A stretch of 64,000 nucleotides of DNA from Pseudomonas sp. BMS12 (GTDB lineage Bacteria > Pseudomonadota > Gammaproteobacteria > Pseudomonadales > Pseudomonadaceae). The notes under the pieces are model-generated. The model had not been told where the DNA came from, ran no database searches, and saw nothing but the letters and a program-made list of their open reading frames with translations. This document shows, piece by piece, positions 36,359 to 44,481 of the stretch (within the stretch, counting starts at the first letter, position 1; every line of letters begins with the position of its first letter). Made by a program: the position numbers and the translations under genes. The stretch spans positions 1 to 64,000 of the forward strand of contig NZ_LSOF01000018.1 in NCBI RefSeq assembly GCF_001592875.1. The letters are read 5' to 3'.

Positions 36359-37888
36359 TTAGAGGGCGGCGGCGCTGGCTTGTGGCGTGTCCTGTTGCAG
36401 GTAGCTGCGCAGACGGGCTTGCTGGCTGGTGGTCATGAACAGGCCGAGCTTGGTGCGGCGCCAGAGGATGTCTTCGGCCTCCATGGCCCACTCCTCGCGG
36501 CGCAGGTAGTCCACTTCGCGGCTGTACAGGCCCGCGCCCAGGTGTTCGCCCAGCTCGCTCTGCCGCTGGATGCCGTCCAGCATGTGCCAGGTGCGGCTGC
36601 CGTAGGTGCTGGCCCAGCGTCGGGCCAGCTCGCGGTCGAGCCAGCCGAAGCGGCCGATCAGCTTGTCGACCAGGGCCTCGCGCTCGCCCATGTTCTCTCC
36701 GCCAGGCAGTGGCGCCTTGTCGGTCCAGGCCGGGCACAGGTGCGGGAAGCTGGGGGCCAGCAGTTCCATGGCCGACTCGGCCAGCTTGCGGTAGGTGGTC
36801 AGTTTGCCGCCGAACACCGACAGCAGCGGCGCCTCGCCCGGTGCGCCGGCCAGTGACAGGGTGTAGTCGCGGGTGATCGCCGAGGGCTGGTCGGACTCGT
36901 CGTCACACAGCGGCCGTACCCCGGAAAAACTGTGCAGGATGTCGCTGCGCTGCAGATGTTGCTTGAAGTGGTCGTTGACCACTTTCAGCAGGTAGTCGGT
37001 CTCTTCGTCGCTGATGCGCACCTTGGCTGGGTCGCCCTGATATTCACGGTCGGTCGTGCCGATCAGGCTGAAGCGCTCCAGCCAGGGGATCACGAAGACG
37101 ATGCGCTGGTCCTCGTTCTGCAGGATGTAGGCCTGTTCGCCGTCATGCAGGCGCGGCACCACGATGTGGCTGCCCTGGATCAGGCGAATGCCGTAGGGCG
37201 ACTTCTGTTTCAGGTCGTCCTGCAGGAACTGCGCGACCCAGGGCCCGGCGGCGTTGACCAGGGCGCGCGCGCGGATGGACAGCAGGCTGCCGTCGCTGCG
37301 CTCCAGATGCAGGTGCCACAGGCCCTTGCTGCGCCGCGCGCTGACGCAGCGGGTACGGGTGTGGATGTGTGCGTGGCGCTCGCGGGCAGCCATGGCGTTG
37401 AGCACCACCAGGCGGGCGTCGTCCACCCAGCAGTCGGAGTACTCGAAGCCGCGCGCGATTTCAGCCTTGAGCGGGCTGCCGGCGCCGAAGCGCACGCCAT
37501 TCGAGCCCGGCAGCTTCTCGCGCTTGCCGAGGTGGTCATAGAGAAACAGGCCGGCGCGGATCATCCAGGCCGGACGCAGGTGTGGGCGGTGCGGCAGGAT
37601 GAAACGCATGGGTTTGACGATGTGTGGCGCCTTGGCCAGCAGCACCTCGCGTTCGGCCAGGGCCTCGCGTACCAGGCGGAACTCGTAGTGCTCGAGATAG
37701 CGCAGGCCGCCGTGGATCAGCTTGCTGCTGGCCGAAGAGGTATGGCTGGCCAGGTCGTCGCGCTCGCAGAGGAACACCGAAAGCCCGCGCCCGGCGGCAT
37801 CGGCCGCGATACCGACGCCATTGATGCCGCCGCCGATCACGGCCAGGTCATAGATTTCGGCAAGCGGAGGCGTCTGGCTGAGCGGCAT
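36359..37888 (-). CDS. glpD: Aerobic sn-glycerol-3-phosphate dehydrogenase
   Basis: 509 residues from the ATG at 37888 (a GTG at 37897 is possible; neither has a clear Shine-Dalgarno). The FAD-binding 'DLAVIGGGINGVGIAADAAGRG' segment is at the N-terminus, and 'SSKLIHGGLRYLE' and 'TTDREY' are typical GlpD motifs. The peripheral inner-membrane enzyme oxidises glycerol-3-phosphate to dihydroxyacetone phosphate and passes electrons to quinone. A GlpR-type operator candidate lies 25 bp upstream, and the repressor gene glpR lies just beyond on the same strand. Confidence 0.95.
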   Translation of the reverse strand: MPLSQTPPLAEIYDLAVIGGGINGVGIAADAAGRGLSVFLCERDDLASHTSSASSKLIHGGLRYLEHYEFRLVREALAEREVLLAKAPHIVKPMRFILPHRPHLRPAWMIRAGLFLYDHLGKREKLPGSNGVRFGAGSPLKAEIARGFEYSDCWVDDARLVVLNAMAARERHAHIHTRTRCVSARRSKGLWHLHLERSDGSLLSIRARALVNAAGPWVAQFLQDDLKQKSPYGIRLIQGSHIVVPRLHDGEQAYILQNEDQRIVFVIPWLERFSLIGTTDREYQGDPAKVRISDEETDYLLKVVNDHFKQHLQRSDILHSFSGVRPLCDDESDQPSAITRDYTLSLAGAPGEAPLLSVFGGKLTTYRKLAESAMELLAPSFPHLCPAWTDKAPLPGGENMGEREALVDKLIGRFGWLDRELARRWASTYGSRTWHMLDGIQRQSELGEHLGAGLYSREVDYLRREEWAMEAEDILWRRTKLGLFMTTSQQARLRSYLQQDTPQASAAAL

Positions 37889-37912
37889 GGAGGGCACCGT
37901 GAGTTGTAATGT

Positions 37913-37928
37913 GAACGTAATGATGTTC
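37913..37928. promoter_or_regulatory. Candidate GlpR operator upstream of glpD
   Basis: GAAC-N8-GTTC (GAACGTAATGATGTTC) has the (A)TGTTCG/CGAACA(T) half-site type of GlpR operators. A second TTCG-rich stretch (ATACGTTCGCTTTC) follows at 37952-37965. Position just before glpD supports repression by the neighbouring GlpR; binding is inferred. Confidence 0.5.
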
Positions 37929-38046
37929 GAAAGTGAAAATATGCTAGCCGAATACGTTCGCTTTCTCCAGCCTGAAAGGGGTTCGCTTGTCAGATCGAGA
38001 TGGTTTTATCCGCGGCCGCCCTCTCTTGATGAGAGCGCGGCAGGGC

Positions 38047-38805
38047 TCAGACCAGGTGCAACTGGATCTTCTGTTCGTGCAGCAGGCGGGCGACTGCCGG
38101 GGAGGGCGGGGCGTCGGTGTAGATATGGTCGACCAGGGCGATGGAGCCTAGGCGTACCACGGCGTTGCGCCCGAACTTGCTGGAGTCGGCGGCCAGCAGT
38201 ACCTGGCGGGCGTTGTCGATGATGGCCTGGGACACGCGCACTTCCTGATAGTCGAAGTCGAGCAGGCTGCCGTCCTCGTCGATGCCGCTGATGCCCATCA
38301 CGGCGAAGTCGACCTTGAACTGCTGGATGAAGTCGGCCGCTGCCTGGCCTACCACGCCGCCATCGCTGCGCACGCTGCCGCCGGCGACCAGTACCTCGAA
38401 GTCGGCCTTGTCGGCCAGGGTCGCGGCCACGTGCAGGTTGTTGGTGATCACCTTGAGGTGCTTGTGGCCGAGCAGGGCGCGGGCGATGGCTTCGGTGGTG
38501 GTGCCGATGCTGATGAACAGCGAGGCGTGGTCGGGAATGGCGGCGGCGATGGCCTCGGCGATGCGCTGTTTCTCGTCGCGCATCTGCCCGGCACGCATGG
38601 CGTAGGCGGTGTTCTGGATGCTCGATGTCTCGCTCGCCGCACCGCCGTGGGTACGCCGCAGCAGGCCCTGTTCGGCCAACTGGTTGATGTCGCGGCGAAT
38701 GGTCTGCGGGGTGACGGCGAAGGCCTGGGCCAGCTCGTCGATGCTGACATAGCCGCGCTCGCGGGCGCGTTCGAGGATGCTCTGCTGGCGGGGCGGGAGG
38801 CTCAT
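38047..38805 (-). CDS. glpR: DeoR-family glycerol-3-phosphate regulon repressor
   Basis: 252 residues. The N-terminal DeoR helix-turn-helix includes '[20 protein letters not shown]'. The sugar-phosphate isomerase-like sensor domain has '[14 protein letters not shown]', 'VITNNLHVA' and '[16 protein letters not shown]'. GlpR represses glp genes and is released by glycerol-3-phosphate. It lies between glpD and the ybaK-glpK side, as expected for a local regulator. Upstream of it a REP-like TGTGGGGCGACTTCAGTCGC sits at 38840-38859. Confidence 0.93.
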   Translation of the reverse strand: MSLPPRQQSILERARERGYVSIDELAQAFAVTPQTIRRDINQLAEQGLLRRTHGGAASETSSIQNTAYAMRAGQMRDEKQRIAEAIAAAIPDHASLFISIGTTTEAIARALLGHKHLKVITNNLHVAATLADKADFEVLVAGGSVRSDGGVVGQAAADFIQQFKVDFAVMGISGIDEDGSLLDFDYQEVRVSQAIIDNARQVLLAADSSKFGRNAVVRLGSIALVDHIYTDAPPSPAVARLLHEQKIQLHLV

Positions 38806-39081
38806 GGGCGTTCCTTGGTAGCGCTGTCCAAGACCGGGTGTGGGGCGACTTCAGTCGCGATAAACAAGTCCATCGCGGCTATGGCCACCCTCACGGAGGC
38901 TGATCGCATGGCTGTTGTTATTGGCTGGCGGAGTATACGAGGTGCTGTCACGACGCGTCTTTTATACTCTGCCAACCATGGCGATACCCAGCGGGCCGTC
39001 GTTGTGCGACGTTAAAAACTGCTCCAGGCGGTTTTTTCCGTTAAGGTACGCCACTTCGTCAGCTGATTTTCACATTCGAAC

Positions 39082-39552
39082 ATGACTCCCGCCATCGATC
39101 TGCTGAAAAAAGCCAAGGCTGAGCACAAGGTCCTCAGCTATCACCATGACCCGAAGTCTGCCTCCTATGGCCTGGAGGCCGCGGAAAAGCTGGGGCTGGA
39201 CCCGGCTCGGGTGTTCAAGACCCTGCTCGCCGCCACCGAGAAGGGCGAATTGCTGGTGGCGGTGGTGCCGGTTGCCGGTACGCTTGATCTCAAGGCCCTG
39301 GCTCAGGCCGCCGGGGTGAAGAAAGCCGACATGGCCGACCCGCAGCAGGCGCAGCGCAGCACCGGTTATCTGGTCGGCGGCATCAGCCCGCTGGGCCAGA
39401 AGAAACGCCTGCGTACCTTCATCGATGAGAGTGCCCGGCAGTACCCGACCATCCACGTCAGCGCCGGGCGGCGTGGTCTGGAGGTGGAACTGGCGGCCGC
39501 GGTGCTGGCCGAGCATACCCAGGGCAGCTTCGCGGCCATCGGCCGGGAGTGA
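39082..39552 (+). CDS. ybaK: Cys-tRNA(Pro)/Cys-tRNA(Cys) deacylase, YbaK/EbsC family
   Basis: 156 residues, the normal YbaK length. Family signatures: 'YHHDPKSASYGLEAAEKLGLDPARVFKTL', here seen in parts (residues 20-50), 'KADMADP', 'TGYLVGGISPLGQKK' and 'SAGRRGLEVEL'. YbaK hydrolyses Cys mischarged on tRNA-Pro in the cytoplasm to keep translation accurate. It sits 83 bp before glpK on the same strand, an unusual guest inside the glycerol cluster; no functional link to glycerol is known. Confidence 0.93.
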   Translation: MTPAIDLLKKAKAEHKVLSYHHDPKSASYGLEAAEKLGLDPARVFKTLLAATEKGELLVAVVPVAGTLDLKALAQAAGVKKADMADPQQAQRSTGYLVGGISPLGQKKRLRTFIDESARQYPTIHVSAGRRGLEVELAAAVLAEHTQGSFAAIGRE

Positions 39553-39635
39553 TCCAGTCTCTGTAACGGTAGGCGCGCGCTGCTCGCGAACGTGTTCTTA
39601 CCTTTCAAACTCGACATAACAATAAGGAAGCGTGC

Positions 39636-41123
39636 ATGTCCCAATACCTGCTTGCCATCGACCAGGGCACCACCAGTTCCCGTGCCATCGTCTTCAGTGC
39701 CCAGGGCCTGCCGCTGGCCAGTGCTCAGCGTGAGTTCAAGCAGTATTTCCCCAAGGATGGCTGGGTCGAGCACGACGCTGAGGAGATCTGGCTGACCACC
39801 CTGGCGGTCTGCCGTGAGGTGCTGGCCAGCAAGGGCCTCAAGGCCGAGGACGTGCTGGCCATCGGCATCACCAATCAGCGCGAGACCACCATCGTCTGGG
39901 ATGCCGCTACCGGCACGCCGATCCATCCGGCCATCGTCTGGCAGGACCGCCGCACCGCCGACTACTGCGCCGGGCTCAAGGCCGCCGGCCACGAGGCCCT
40001 GGTCGCGCAGAAGACCGGCCTACTGATCGACCCCTATTTTTCCGCCACCAAGCTGCGCTGGATTCTCGAGCAGGTGCCCGGCGCCCGTGCGCGGGCCGAG
40101 CGTGGCGAGCTGCGTTTCGGCACCGTGGATAGTTTCCTGCTGTGGCGCCTGAGCGGCGGCAAGGTGCATCGCACCGATGCCAGCAACGCCTCGCGCACCC
40201 TGATGTTCAACATCCACGAGCAGCAGTGGGACGACGAGCTGCTGCAGCTGTTCGAGATTCCGCGCAACCTGCTGCCGGAGGTGCTGGATTGTGCCGCCGA
40301 GTTCGGCGCCACCAGCCCCGAGCTGCTCGGCGCCAGCATCCCGGTGCTGGGCATGGCCGGCGACCAGCAGGCGGCACTGATCGGTCAGGCCTGCTTCGAC
40401 GAGGGCATGGTCAAGAGTACCTATGGCACCGGTTGCTTCATGATCCAGAACACCGGCGCCACGCCAGTGGTGTCGCAGAACCGTCTGCTCACCACGGTGG
40501 GCTATCGGCTGAACGGCAAGGTCACCTACGCGGTGGAGGGCAGCATCTTTGTCGCCGGTGCGGCGGTGCAGTGGCTGCGCGACGGCATCAAGCTGATCAG
40601 CGATGCGCGCGATACCGAACTGCTCGCCGAGCAGACGGGCGATGCCTGCGGCGTCTACCTGGTGCCGGCCTTCACCGGCCTCGGTGCACCCTACTGGGAC
40701 CCCAAGGCGCGCGGCGCCATCTTCGGCCTGACCCGTGACACCGGGATCAAGGAAATCGTCACCGCCGGGCTGCAGGCGGTGTGCTACCAGACCCGCGATC
40801 TGCTCGAAGCCATGCGCCAGGACGGTGCTGCCGAGCCCAGCGCGCTGCGTGTCGATGGCGGCATGGTGGTCAACAACTGGGTGATGCAATTCCTCGCCGA
40901 CATCCTCGGTGTGGCGGTGGAGCGGCCGGTGGTAACCGAGACCACCGCTCTCGGTGTGGCCTACCTGGCCGGCCTGCAGGCGGGCCTGTATTCCAGCCTG
41001 GAGGAGATCGCCAGTCACTGGCATCGCCAGCAGCGTTTCGTGCCGCGCATGGCCGATGGTCACCGCAGCAAGCTCTACGCCGGTTGGCTGGATGCGGTGC
41101 AGAGAGTGCGCAGCGAAGGCTGA
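39636..41123 (+). CDS. glpK: Glycerol kinase
   Basis: 495 residues, standard length for GlpK. FGGY-family motifs: '[14 protein letters not shown]' at the N-terminus, '[14 protein letters not shown]', '[13 protein letters not shown]', '[13 protein letters not shown]' and '[13 protein letters not shown]'. It phosphorylates glycerol to glycerol-3-phosphate in the cytoplasm, trapping it for GlpD. AAGGAAG precedes the ATG by 6 bp. The facilitator gene glpF, which precedes glpK in P. aeruginosa, is not here. Confidence 0.97.
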   Translation: MSQYLLAIDQGTTSSRAIVFSAQGLPLASAQREFKQYFPKDGWVEHDAEEIWLTTLAVCREVLASKGLKAEDVLAIGITNQRETTIVWDAATGTPIHPAIVWQDRRTADYCAGLKAAGHEALVAQKTGLLIDPYFSATKLRWILEQVPGARARAERGELRFGTVDSFLLWRLSGGKVHRTDASNASRTLMFNIHEQQWDDELLQLFEIPRNLLPEVLDCAAEFGATSPELLGASIPVLGMAGDQQAALIGQACFDEGMVKSTYGTGCFMIQNTGATPVVSQNRLLTTVGYRLNGKVTYAVEGSIFVAGAAVQWLRDGIKLISDARDTELLAEQTGDACGVYLVPAFTGLGAPYWDPKARGAIFGLTRDTGIKEIVTAGLQAVCYQTRDLLEAMRQDGAAEPSALRVDGGMVVNNWVMQFLADILGVAVERPVVTETTALGVAYLAGLQAGLYSSLEEIASHWHRQQRFVPRMADGHRSKLYAGWLDAVQRVRSEG

Positions 41124-41164
41124 GAGTGGTACAACTGTTGCGGTTCCCCATCTGAGGTCGCCGC

Positions 41165-41950
41165 ATGCAGTTGCGCCGTTGCCTGCCGCTCCCCGCTCGA
41201 ATCCTGTCGTTGCTCGCCTGTCTGGCCCTGAGCGGCCTGGCGCGTGGCGAGACGCTGGTGATCGCGGCCGATATCTGGTGCCCGATCAACTGCGAGCCGG
41301 GTTCGGCACGCCCCGGCATCTTCGTCGAACTGGCGCGCGAGATCTTCGCCGAGGCCGGCATCGAGGTGCGCTATGAAGCCCGCAACTGGGCGCGCGTGCT
41401 GCAGGAGGTGCGTCGCGGCGAGGTCAACGCGGCGGTGGGGGCCGGTGTCGAGGATGCTCCCGATTTCATCTTCACGCCGACGCCGGTGGCGCTGTCGCGC
41501 AACTGCTTCTACACCCGTCAGGATTCCACCTGGCATTTCACCGGCATCGAGGCCCTGGCGGATGTGCGCCTGGGGGTGATCAACGACTACAGCTATGGCG
41601 AGGCGCTCAATGCCTACGTGGCCGAGCAGCGCGGTCATGTCGACCGGGTGCAGGTGGCGTCTGGCGACAAGGCGCTCGATCTCAACCTGAGCAAGCTGGC
41701 GCATCGGCGCCTGGACGCGCTGATCGAGAACAGCTGGGTGGTGCAGTCGCGGCTGGCGGCGTTGGGGCGCAGTGGCGAACTGCGCGAGGCCGGTTGCCGC
41801 GAGCCGGACGTGCCGATCTACCTGGCCTTCTCTCCGGCCCTGAAAGACAGCCCCCGCTATGCCGAACTGTTCGAGCAGGGCCTGCGCCGCTACCGTGCCG
41901 ATGGTCGCCTGCAGACGCTGTTGCAGGCCTACGGCGTGGAGAAGCACTGA
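41165..41950 (+). CDS. Periplasmic solute-binding protein-like (family 3 type)
   Basis: 261 residues with a signal peptide (to about residue 28, 'LALSGLARG'). The mature part begins 'ETLVIAADIWCPINCEPG' and follows the bacterial extracellular solute-binding family 3 layout, with 'GVINDYSYGEALNAY' between lobes. No transporter permease or ATPase is adjacent, so it is an orphan; Pseudomonas encodes many such proteins, some being signalling or amino-acid-binding proteins. Starts 41 bp after glpK and may be read through from it. Ligand unknown. Confidence 0.75.
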   Translation: MQLRRCLPLPARILSLLACLALSGLARGETLVIAADIWCPINCEPGSARPGIFVELAREIFAEAGIEVRYEARNWARVLQEVRRGEVNAAVGAGVEDAPDFIFTPTPVALSRNCFYTRQDSTWHFTGIEALADVRLGVINDYSYGEALNAYVAEQRGHVDRVQVASGDKALDLNLSKLAHRRLDALIENSWVVQSRLAALGRSGELREAGCREPDVPIYLAFSPALKDSPRYAELFEQGLRRYRADGRLQTLLQAYGVEKH

Positions 41951-42000
41951 GTCGTCCGGGTGAAGGCTGTCTCCAGCCTATCCCCAGGGCAAACAGATCT

Positions 42001-42783
42001 TCAGGTTTTCTGCCGCATTACCTGCTCATAGGCGCTGGTCAGCTCGTTCATCTGCTTGAGCAGGGTCTCGGTGGTGGTGGCGATCACCGTGGGCACATAG
42101 TGGGCGTCGGCGGACAGGTTGAAGCCGGCGCGGGCGAAGCGCCATTGGGCGTCGACCTTCTTCAGGGCCGCGGCGATCTGCGGAGTGTTCTGTTCGGCGG
42201 CCAGCAGTTCCTGCTGAGCCGTCTCGAACTCCTCGGTGGCCTGTTGCAGCTGCTGCTCCAGGCCGTCGACGGGCAACCCCCAGCTCAGCGCCAGATACAG
42301 CTTGGCGATGCGCTGGCTGAGCATGCGCTGGCGCCCGCTGCGGTTGACCAGGCGCGCGTCGGCGCTGCCGGTATGGGTTTCGATCAGGCGCACCACGGCT
42401 TCGCTCTGCGCCAGGAGCTGGTCGCTGAGTTGCAGTAGGCGTGCGGCCTGCTCCCGTTCGGGGCGGGACAGGGCCAGTTCGCGGTAGGCCTGCCAGGTCT
42501 GCTCGACCTGGCCGAGGGCGGCGCTGATTTCACCGGCAGGGGCGTATTCGCTCAGCGCCAGGAAGTTGCTCTCGAAGCGTGCCACGCTCTGATCCAGCTG
42601 TTCGATGGCCTGTTCGCTGCGCACCTGCGCTCCGATCATCAGGTAGCTCTTGGCGATACGCTGGCTGAGCATCCGTTGCATGCCGGACAGGTTCATCGCC
42701 TCGGCATCGCCAATGGCCGCCGTGGCGGGTGGGCAGAGCAGGGAGAGGGTGAAGCCCAGGAGAAAAATCATACGACTCAACAT
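42001..42783 (-). CDS. Secreted protein with two PilJ-type (nitrate-sensor-like) domains
   Basis: 260 residues with a signal peptide ('MLSRMIFLLGFTLSLLCPPA'). Two related units start 'NLSGMQRMLSQRIAKSYLMI' (about 31-50) and 'NRSGRQRMLSQRIAKLYLAL' (about 147-166); this 'RMLSQRIAK' helix is the hallmark of the PilJ/type-IV-pili MCP N-terminal domain. In P. aeruginosa McpN a PilJ domain binds nitrate (published). No membrane anchor, HAMP or output domain follows, so it is a free periplasmic double sensor or binding protein. It lies downstream of the ANTAR-controlled porin gene on the same strand, separated by 104 bp with hairpins, which supports a nitrate or nitrite link (inference). Confidence 0.75.
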   Translation of the reverse strand: MLSRMIFLLGFTLSLLCPPATAAIGDAEAMNLSGMQRMLSQRIAKSYLMIGAQVRSEQAIEQLDQSVARFESNFLALSEYAPAGEISAALGQVEQTWQAYRELALSRPEREQAARLLQLSDQLLAQSEAVVRLIETHTGSADARLVNRSGRQRMLSQRIAKLYLALSWGLPVDGLEQQLQQATEEFETAQQELLAAEQNTPQIAAALKKVDAQWRFARAGFNLSADAHYVPTVIATTTETLLKQMNELTSAYEQVMRQKT

Positions 42784-42795
42784 GGGAGCTCCAGG

Positions 42796-42818
42796 GGCGC
42801 GCGAACTTGCCGCGCGCC
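42796..42818 (-). other. Hairpin just upstream of the PilJ-type gene
   Basis: GGCGCGCG (42796-42803) and CGCGCGCC (42811-42818) form a perfect 8-bp stem with a 7-nt loop, 13 bp before the start codon on the minus strand. There is no T-run, so it may affect translation or mRNA processing rather than terminate. Confidence 0.45.
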
Positions 42819-42846
42819 GGTAAAAGGGAGGACTGCGGGCGGCGGA

Positions 42847-42869
42847 TAGCGCGGCCCGAGGCCGCGCTA
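42847..42869. terminator. Perfect 10-bp hairpin after the porin gene
   Basis: TAGCGCGGCC-CGA-GGCCGCGCTA follows the porin stop by about 18 bp in the direction of transcription. It lacks a T-run on either strand, so partial termination or mRNA 3'-end protection is more likely than a full stop; read-through into the PilJ-type gene remains possible. Confidence 0.5.
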
Positions 42870-42887
42870 CCGTCAGGCCTGCTCGGT

Positions 42888-44141
42888 TCAGTAGCTGTAC
42901 TGCAGCTGCAGCCAGAACTTGTCGGTATCGGCGGTGCGGGCCTCGTCTTCCGAGTTGTAGCTGGCGTACTTGACCAGGCCGACCAGGCCCTTCACCCCGG
43001 GAATCGGGTGGGCATAGGACAGGTCGATCTCGCTGCCGTAGTCGTCGCTGCCCTGCTCGGTGGCGAAGTCGTGGTAGACCGCCTGCAGGGTGCCGCCCAG
43101 CAGTGGGGCGGTGGCGCCGAAATAGAGGTCTTCGATGCCGTCGGCCGGGGTGGTGAGGAACACGTCGGCCCAGCCCTGGAAGGCGTGCTTGGTCGCCAGC
43201 GGGGTCTGGAAGGCACGGTTGCCCGGGCCGTTGTCGCCGCCCAGTACTTCATAGCCGGCCTTCAGCTGCACGCCCTTGAGGATGTAACCCAGCTCCGCCA
43301 GGTAGTACTCGCTGTCCAGTTCCTGCGGGTTGTCGTCGTAGTCGCTCTGGCGAGCGTATTCCAGGGCGTAGCTGAACCCGGAGATCACCCCGTTCAGGCG
43401 CAGGCCGCTGGTCTGGCTGGACAGCGTGCCTTCGGCGGCGGCCGCGCTGATGGCCAGATTGTCCAGGTCAAGCAGGTAGCTGTAGGCAGTGGCGGTCAGC
43501 TGCGGTGCGAACACGTATTGGGCGTTGATCAGGTGGCTGTGGCCGTCGATGTTGGCTGGGTTGCTGCGGTTGTCGTAGCGGCCGTTTTCCGGGCCGAAGA
43601 TGGTGTTGACCTGGTCGATGTAGGCATAGCTCAGGGTCAGGCCTTCGATGGGCTTGAGCTGGGCCAGGGCGCCGTCGTAGGTCTGCTCGTTCTGCCGCCA
43701 GGCCACGCCGCCGACGAAGCGCTGGTTGTCCAGGTTGATGCGCTGGCGGCCGAGCACGGCGCTGCCGTACTGGTGGTCGTAGCGCAGCAGGGCCTGGTTG
43801 ATCTCGCTGCCGTCCGGGTCGGCGACCACGGCGTAGTTGCCCTGGCCATTGCGCGTGCTGTTGTAGGCGGCATCGCCAATGCGGCTGACGTTGTCTGCCT
43901 CGATCAGGGACGAGAGGCCGTACCACTTGCCGCTCTGCAGGCCGATGCGGGTACGCAGGGTCTGGGCGTGGGCGTCGCGCAGGGCGTTTTCCTGGTCGAC
44001 GTTCTCGAAGCGGTAGCGGGCGTCGAGGCTGGCCTTGCCCTGGGTGAACAGGTTGCTGAAATCCTCGGTTGCGTTGGCGGCGTGGCTGAAGGTGGCGCAG
44101 GCCACGGCGAACGACAGCAGGGACAGTTTGGTCATGTGCAT
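42888..44141 (-). CDS. Alginate_exp-type outer-membrane porin under sigma-54/ANTAR leader control
   Basis: 417 residues from the ATG at 44141 (a second ATG two codons on); GGAGA is 6 bp upstream. The open frame continues upstream through the leader, but that part is non-coding. Signal peptide 'MTKLSLLSFAVACATFSHAA' is followed by 'SLDARYRFENVDQENALRDAHAQ...TLRTRIGLQSG', the start of the alginate-export-family beta-barrels. Alternating beta strands continue to a final aromatic 'FWLQLQYSY', the outer-membrane insertion signal. Probable role: passive uptake of a small solute across the outer membrane. The control region (sigma-54 promoter, two ANTAR hexaloops, terminator) is that of nitrate-assimilation genes, so nitrate/nitrite is the favoured substrate (inference). 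Confidence 0.8.
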   Translation of the reverse strand: MHMTKLSLLSFAVACATFSHAANATEDFSNLFTQGKASLDARYRFENVDQENALRDAHAQTLRTRIGLQSGKWYGLSSLIEADNVSRIGDAAYNSTRNGQGNYAVVADPDGSEINQALLRYDHQYGSAVLGRQRINLDNQRFVGGVAWRQNEQTYDGALAQLKPIEGLTLSYAYIDQVNTIFGPENGRYDNRSNPANIDGHSHLINAQYVFAPQLTATAYSYLLDLDNLAISAAAAEGTLSSQTSGLRLNGVISGFSYALEYARQSDYDDNPQELDSEYYLAELGYILKGVQLKAGYEVLGGDNGPGNRAFQTPLATKHAFQGWADVFLTTPADGIEDLYFGATAPLLGGTLQAVYHDFATEQGSDDYGSEIDLSYAHPIPGVKGLVGLVKYASYNSEDEARTADTDKFWLQLQYSY

Positions 44142-44160
44142 GGTGGTCTCCAAAAAACGC

Positions 44161-44216
44161 AAAAAAAAACGCCACGATGCCGGGCTCTTCTGAAAGAGAG
44201 CGGAGGCTTTCGTGAC
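44161..44216 (-). terminator. Leader terminator (attenuator) of the porin gene
   Basis: On the minus strand, GTCACGA pairs with TCGTGGC, with inner GCC/GGC and GCTCT/AGAGC stems, followed by nine Ts. It lies 20-75 bp before the porin start, so it stops transcription in the leader unless antitermination occurs. Its 5' arm overlaps the 3' arm of the second ANTAR hexaloop hairpin, the arrangement required for mutually exclusive folding. Confidence 0.8.
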
Positions 44217-44256
44217 GTCGTTGTCGGTTGAGTGGCAGACACGCCGTTGTGCTGAC
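44214..44256 (-). promoter_or_regulatory. ANTAR-type (NasT-like) two-hexaloop antiterminator leader
   Basis: Hairpin 1 (44236-44254, extendable to 44256) is CAGCAC-[AACGGC]-GTGTCTG with one bulge. Hairpin 2 is GAC-[AACGAC]-GTC (44214-44225). Both hexaloops have A at position 1 and G at position 4, the known recognition rule for ANTAR proteins such as NasR/NasT and AmiR. Hairpin 2 has only three certain pairs. The linker is about 10 nt. NasT-like binding in the presence of nitrate/nitrite would block the adjacent terminator. Confidence 0.75.
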
Positions 44257-44269
44257 CGGAGCCTGCCAT

Positions 44270-44286
44270 AGCAGGCGGCGTGCCAG
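44270..44286 (-). promoter_or_regulatory. Sigma-54 (-24/-12) promoter of the porin leader
   Basis: Minus-strand CTGGCACGCCGCCTGCT fits YTGGCACG-N4-TTGCW with one mismatch, and the invariant GG and GC are separated by exactly 10 nt. The predicted transcript starts about 44,258-44,260, directly before the first ANTAR hairpin. NtrC-type half-sites (TGCACC at 44351-44356) lie roughly 90 bp upstream but are weak. Confidence 0.75.
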
Positions 44287-44481
44287 GATTTCCAAGTGAC
44301 TGATTTGTTAAGAATTAGTGAAGGTTTAAGAACCTTTCGCGATTTGGCTTTGCACCGAGCTAGCTCGTTACGCCTTGATACAGTGCAGCTGTAGCGTTGC
44401 CTTGGCGCAAGACTGTACTGGGCATGCGGGCAGGGTTGCGGGCATGCTGGGCGCCTGATCCCCGCCAGGCAGGAGCCATTC

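Noticed and set aside
42807-44231. 474-codon plus-strand frame opposite the porin
   Set aside because: Antisense shadow; the porin has a signal peptide, barrel pattern and leader control.
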